From positions 26,542,154 through 26,606,153 of the forward strand of contig CM037783.1 of the NCBI GenBank assembly GCA_021229015.1: 64,000 bases of DNA. The letters run 5' to 3'. The notes under the pieces are model-generated. The model was not told the DNA's origin. It worked only from the letters and a program-made list of their open reading frames with translations, and searched no databases. A program made the translations under genes and the position numbers. Positions 63,108 to 64,000 of the stretch are shown piece after piece (the stretch's first letter is position 1; each line of letters begins with the position of its first letter). The stretch is from Solen grandis (taxonomy: Eukaryota > Mollusca > Bivalvia > Adapedonta > Solenidae).

Positions 63108-63235
63108 TTACGAGATAATGCGAAACAGCACGGTAATAATTACGAGATAATGCGAGACAGCACGGTAATAATTACGAGATAATGCGAAACAGCACGGTAA
63201 TAATTACGAGATAATGCGAAACAGCACGGTAATCC
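63108..63235. repeat. 32-bp tandem repeat, 4 copies
   Basis: Unit attacgagataatgcgaaac followed by agcacggtaata. Confidence 0.9.
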
Positions 63236-63464
63236 GCATTTCACCTTTAATCAGTTAAAACATTAAGCTGCCTTCGTAATCTGAATAAATTCCGCTGACA
63301 CATCTTATATAAACGCACGCTGTTTCTATAGTTACCAAGTCATGATGCTATTAAGGCAAGCCGCTTTAAATGATAGGCTTTAGAGCAGATGTACTGCCAG
63401 TTAGAACAGATATTGTACATATTTAAAGCCAAGCATCAGCGATGTGTTCACTTCATGCGGTTAC

Positions 63465-63558
63465 CTTTGCCACACGAGGCGCTACAGGAGCTGGGGTTGC
63501 TGGTGGCCCACGTGTACACACCTATATCGTTCTTTGGAACATAAAACTCGTAGTCAAC
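63465..63558 (-). CDS. ADAMTS exon 10, 3' part: spacer end and second TSP1 start
   Basis: The minus strand starts directly at the N gap: VDYEFYVPKNDIGVYTWATS, then NPSSCSASCGK and a gtaacc donor, phase 1. YEF.vP is the conserved end of the ADAMTS spacer and W....CSaSCGkG the start of a TSP1 repeat. There is no acceptor; the exon is entered from the gap in frame 0, the frame in which the + strand exon at 13414-13458 leaves it. Confidence 0.9.
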
Positions 63559-63658
63559 NNNNNNNNNNNNNNNNNNNNNNNNNNNNNNNNNNNNNNNNNN
63601 NNNNNNNNNNNNNNNNNNNNNNNNNNNNNNNNNNNNNNNNNNNNNNNNNNNNNNNNNN
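63559..63658. other. Assembly gap (100 N)
   Basis: Second gap of exactly 100 N; the piece between the two gaps is exactly 50,000 bases. Confidence 0.97.
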
Positions 63659-64000
63659 AGGTGAAAATTAATTAAGAATGCACTTTTATATAGGCACTTG
63701 CGTTGTATTGTAATATTTGCAGGTAACTTGAATTTAAAAAGGTGAGGACTTGTTGAGTATGGCATGCACTTTTATATAGGCACTTGCGTTGTATTGTAAT
63801 AAAAAGTTAATAATGACATATTTTTAGAAAATATGACATGATAAAATTTATCTATACTTCTTTAAACAAAATTGAATTCAAATTAAATTTTTTTAAAATT
63901 TTTTAAATTTTTTTTTAAATGGAATATCATCATTCATTATTTCTATATTTTTATATAGGTTATTTATTCTTTGAAATATATATATATATTTATAATCACA
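63659..64000 (+). other. Start of third piece: intron after the last CCP exon
   Basis: Begins aggtgaaaa. Placed after the gtg at the minus-strand end of the CCP exon (13561-13559), this makes a gtgagg donor, so these 342 bases are the start of the following intron. A 28-base block (gcacttttatataggcactt...) occurs twice, near 63680 and 63767. No exon. Confidence 0.65.

Noticed and set aside
13459..63658. A genuine chromosomal inversion breaking the ADAMTS gene
   Set aside because: Both edges coincide with 100-N gaps and an exactly 50,000-base piece, and both joins are restored without loss when flipped; an assembly error explains this more simply.

Overview
This is a eukaryotic genomic window, AT-rich, with short phase-compatible exons, long introns and many minisatellites, SINEs, LINE remnants and foldback elements. 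The repeats (a long 'actgcacttctcc...gagatctatc...ttttgagttatg' family, tRNA-derived SINEs, CR1-like LINEs) and the protein style suggest a mollusc, most likely a bivalve; the species cannot be named from sequence alone.

The main content is one secreted ADAMTS-type metalloprotease gene, recovered exon by exon from protein motifs plus AG/GT splice sites. On the + strand of the left piece (1-13458) lie exons for the end of the metalloprotease domain, the disintegrin-like domain, the central thrombospondin type 1 (TSP1) repeat, the Cys-rich domain and the spacer. The spacer exon is cut at 13458 by a 100-N gap. On the - strand of the middle piece (13559-63558), read from high to low coordinates, lie the rest of that spacer exon, three more TSP1 repeats, two ShKT domains, a CCP (sushi) domain, a third ShKT domain and a second CCP domain. 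Further on are two more CCP exons, preceded by an exon that looks like a start codon plus signal peptide and so may open a second, sushi-domain gene.

The key observation is that the middle piece is inverted in this assembly. It is exactly 50,000 bases long and bounded by two 100-N gaps. Reverse-complementing it restores an uninterrupted exon at one edge (13458 to 63558) and a GTGAGG splice donor at the other (13559 to 63659). Across the series every exon phase then fits. A standard annotation pipeline would split this gene into two opposite-strand fragments.

The remaining sequence is intronic or intergenic. It holds about a dozen tandem arrays (units 20, 21, 31, 32, 33, 35, 40, 41, 44 and 48 bp), a decayed mariner-like element, two SINE families, a nearly full-length but frameshifted CR1/Jockey-type LINE with a 2A-like motif, three other LINE fragments (one inserted into a minisatellite with a target duplication), two 1-kb repeats ending in G runs, a 2.3-kb block of about 160-bp repeats and an approximately 400-bp element with long terminal inverted repeats. 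The 5' exons of the ADAMTS gene (signal peptide, prodomain, zinc-binding site) are not seen and should lie before position 1.
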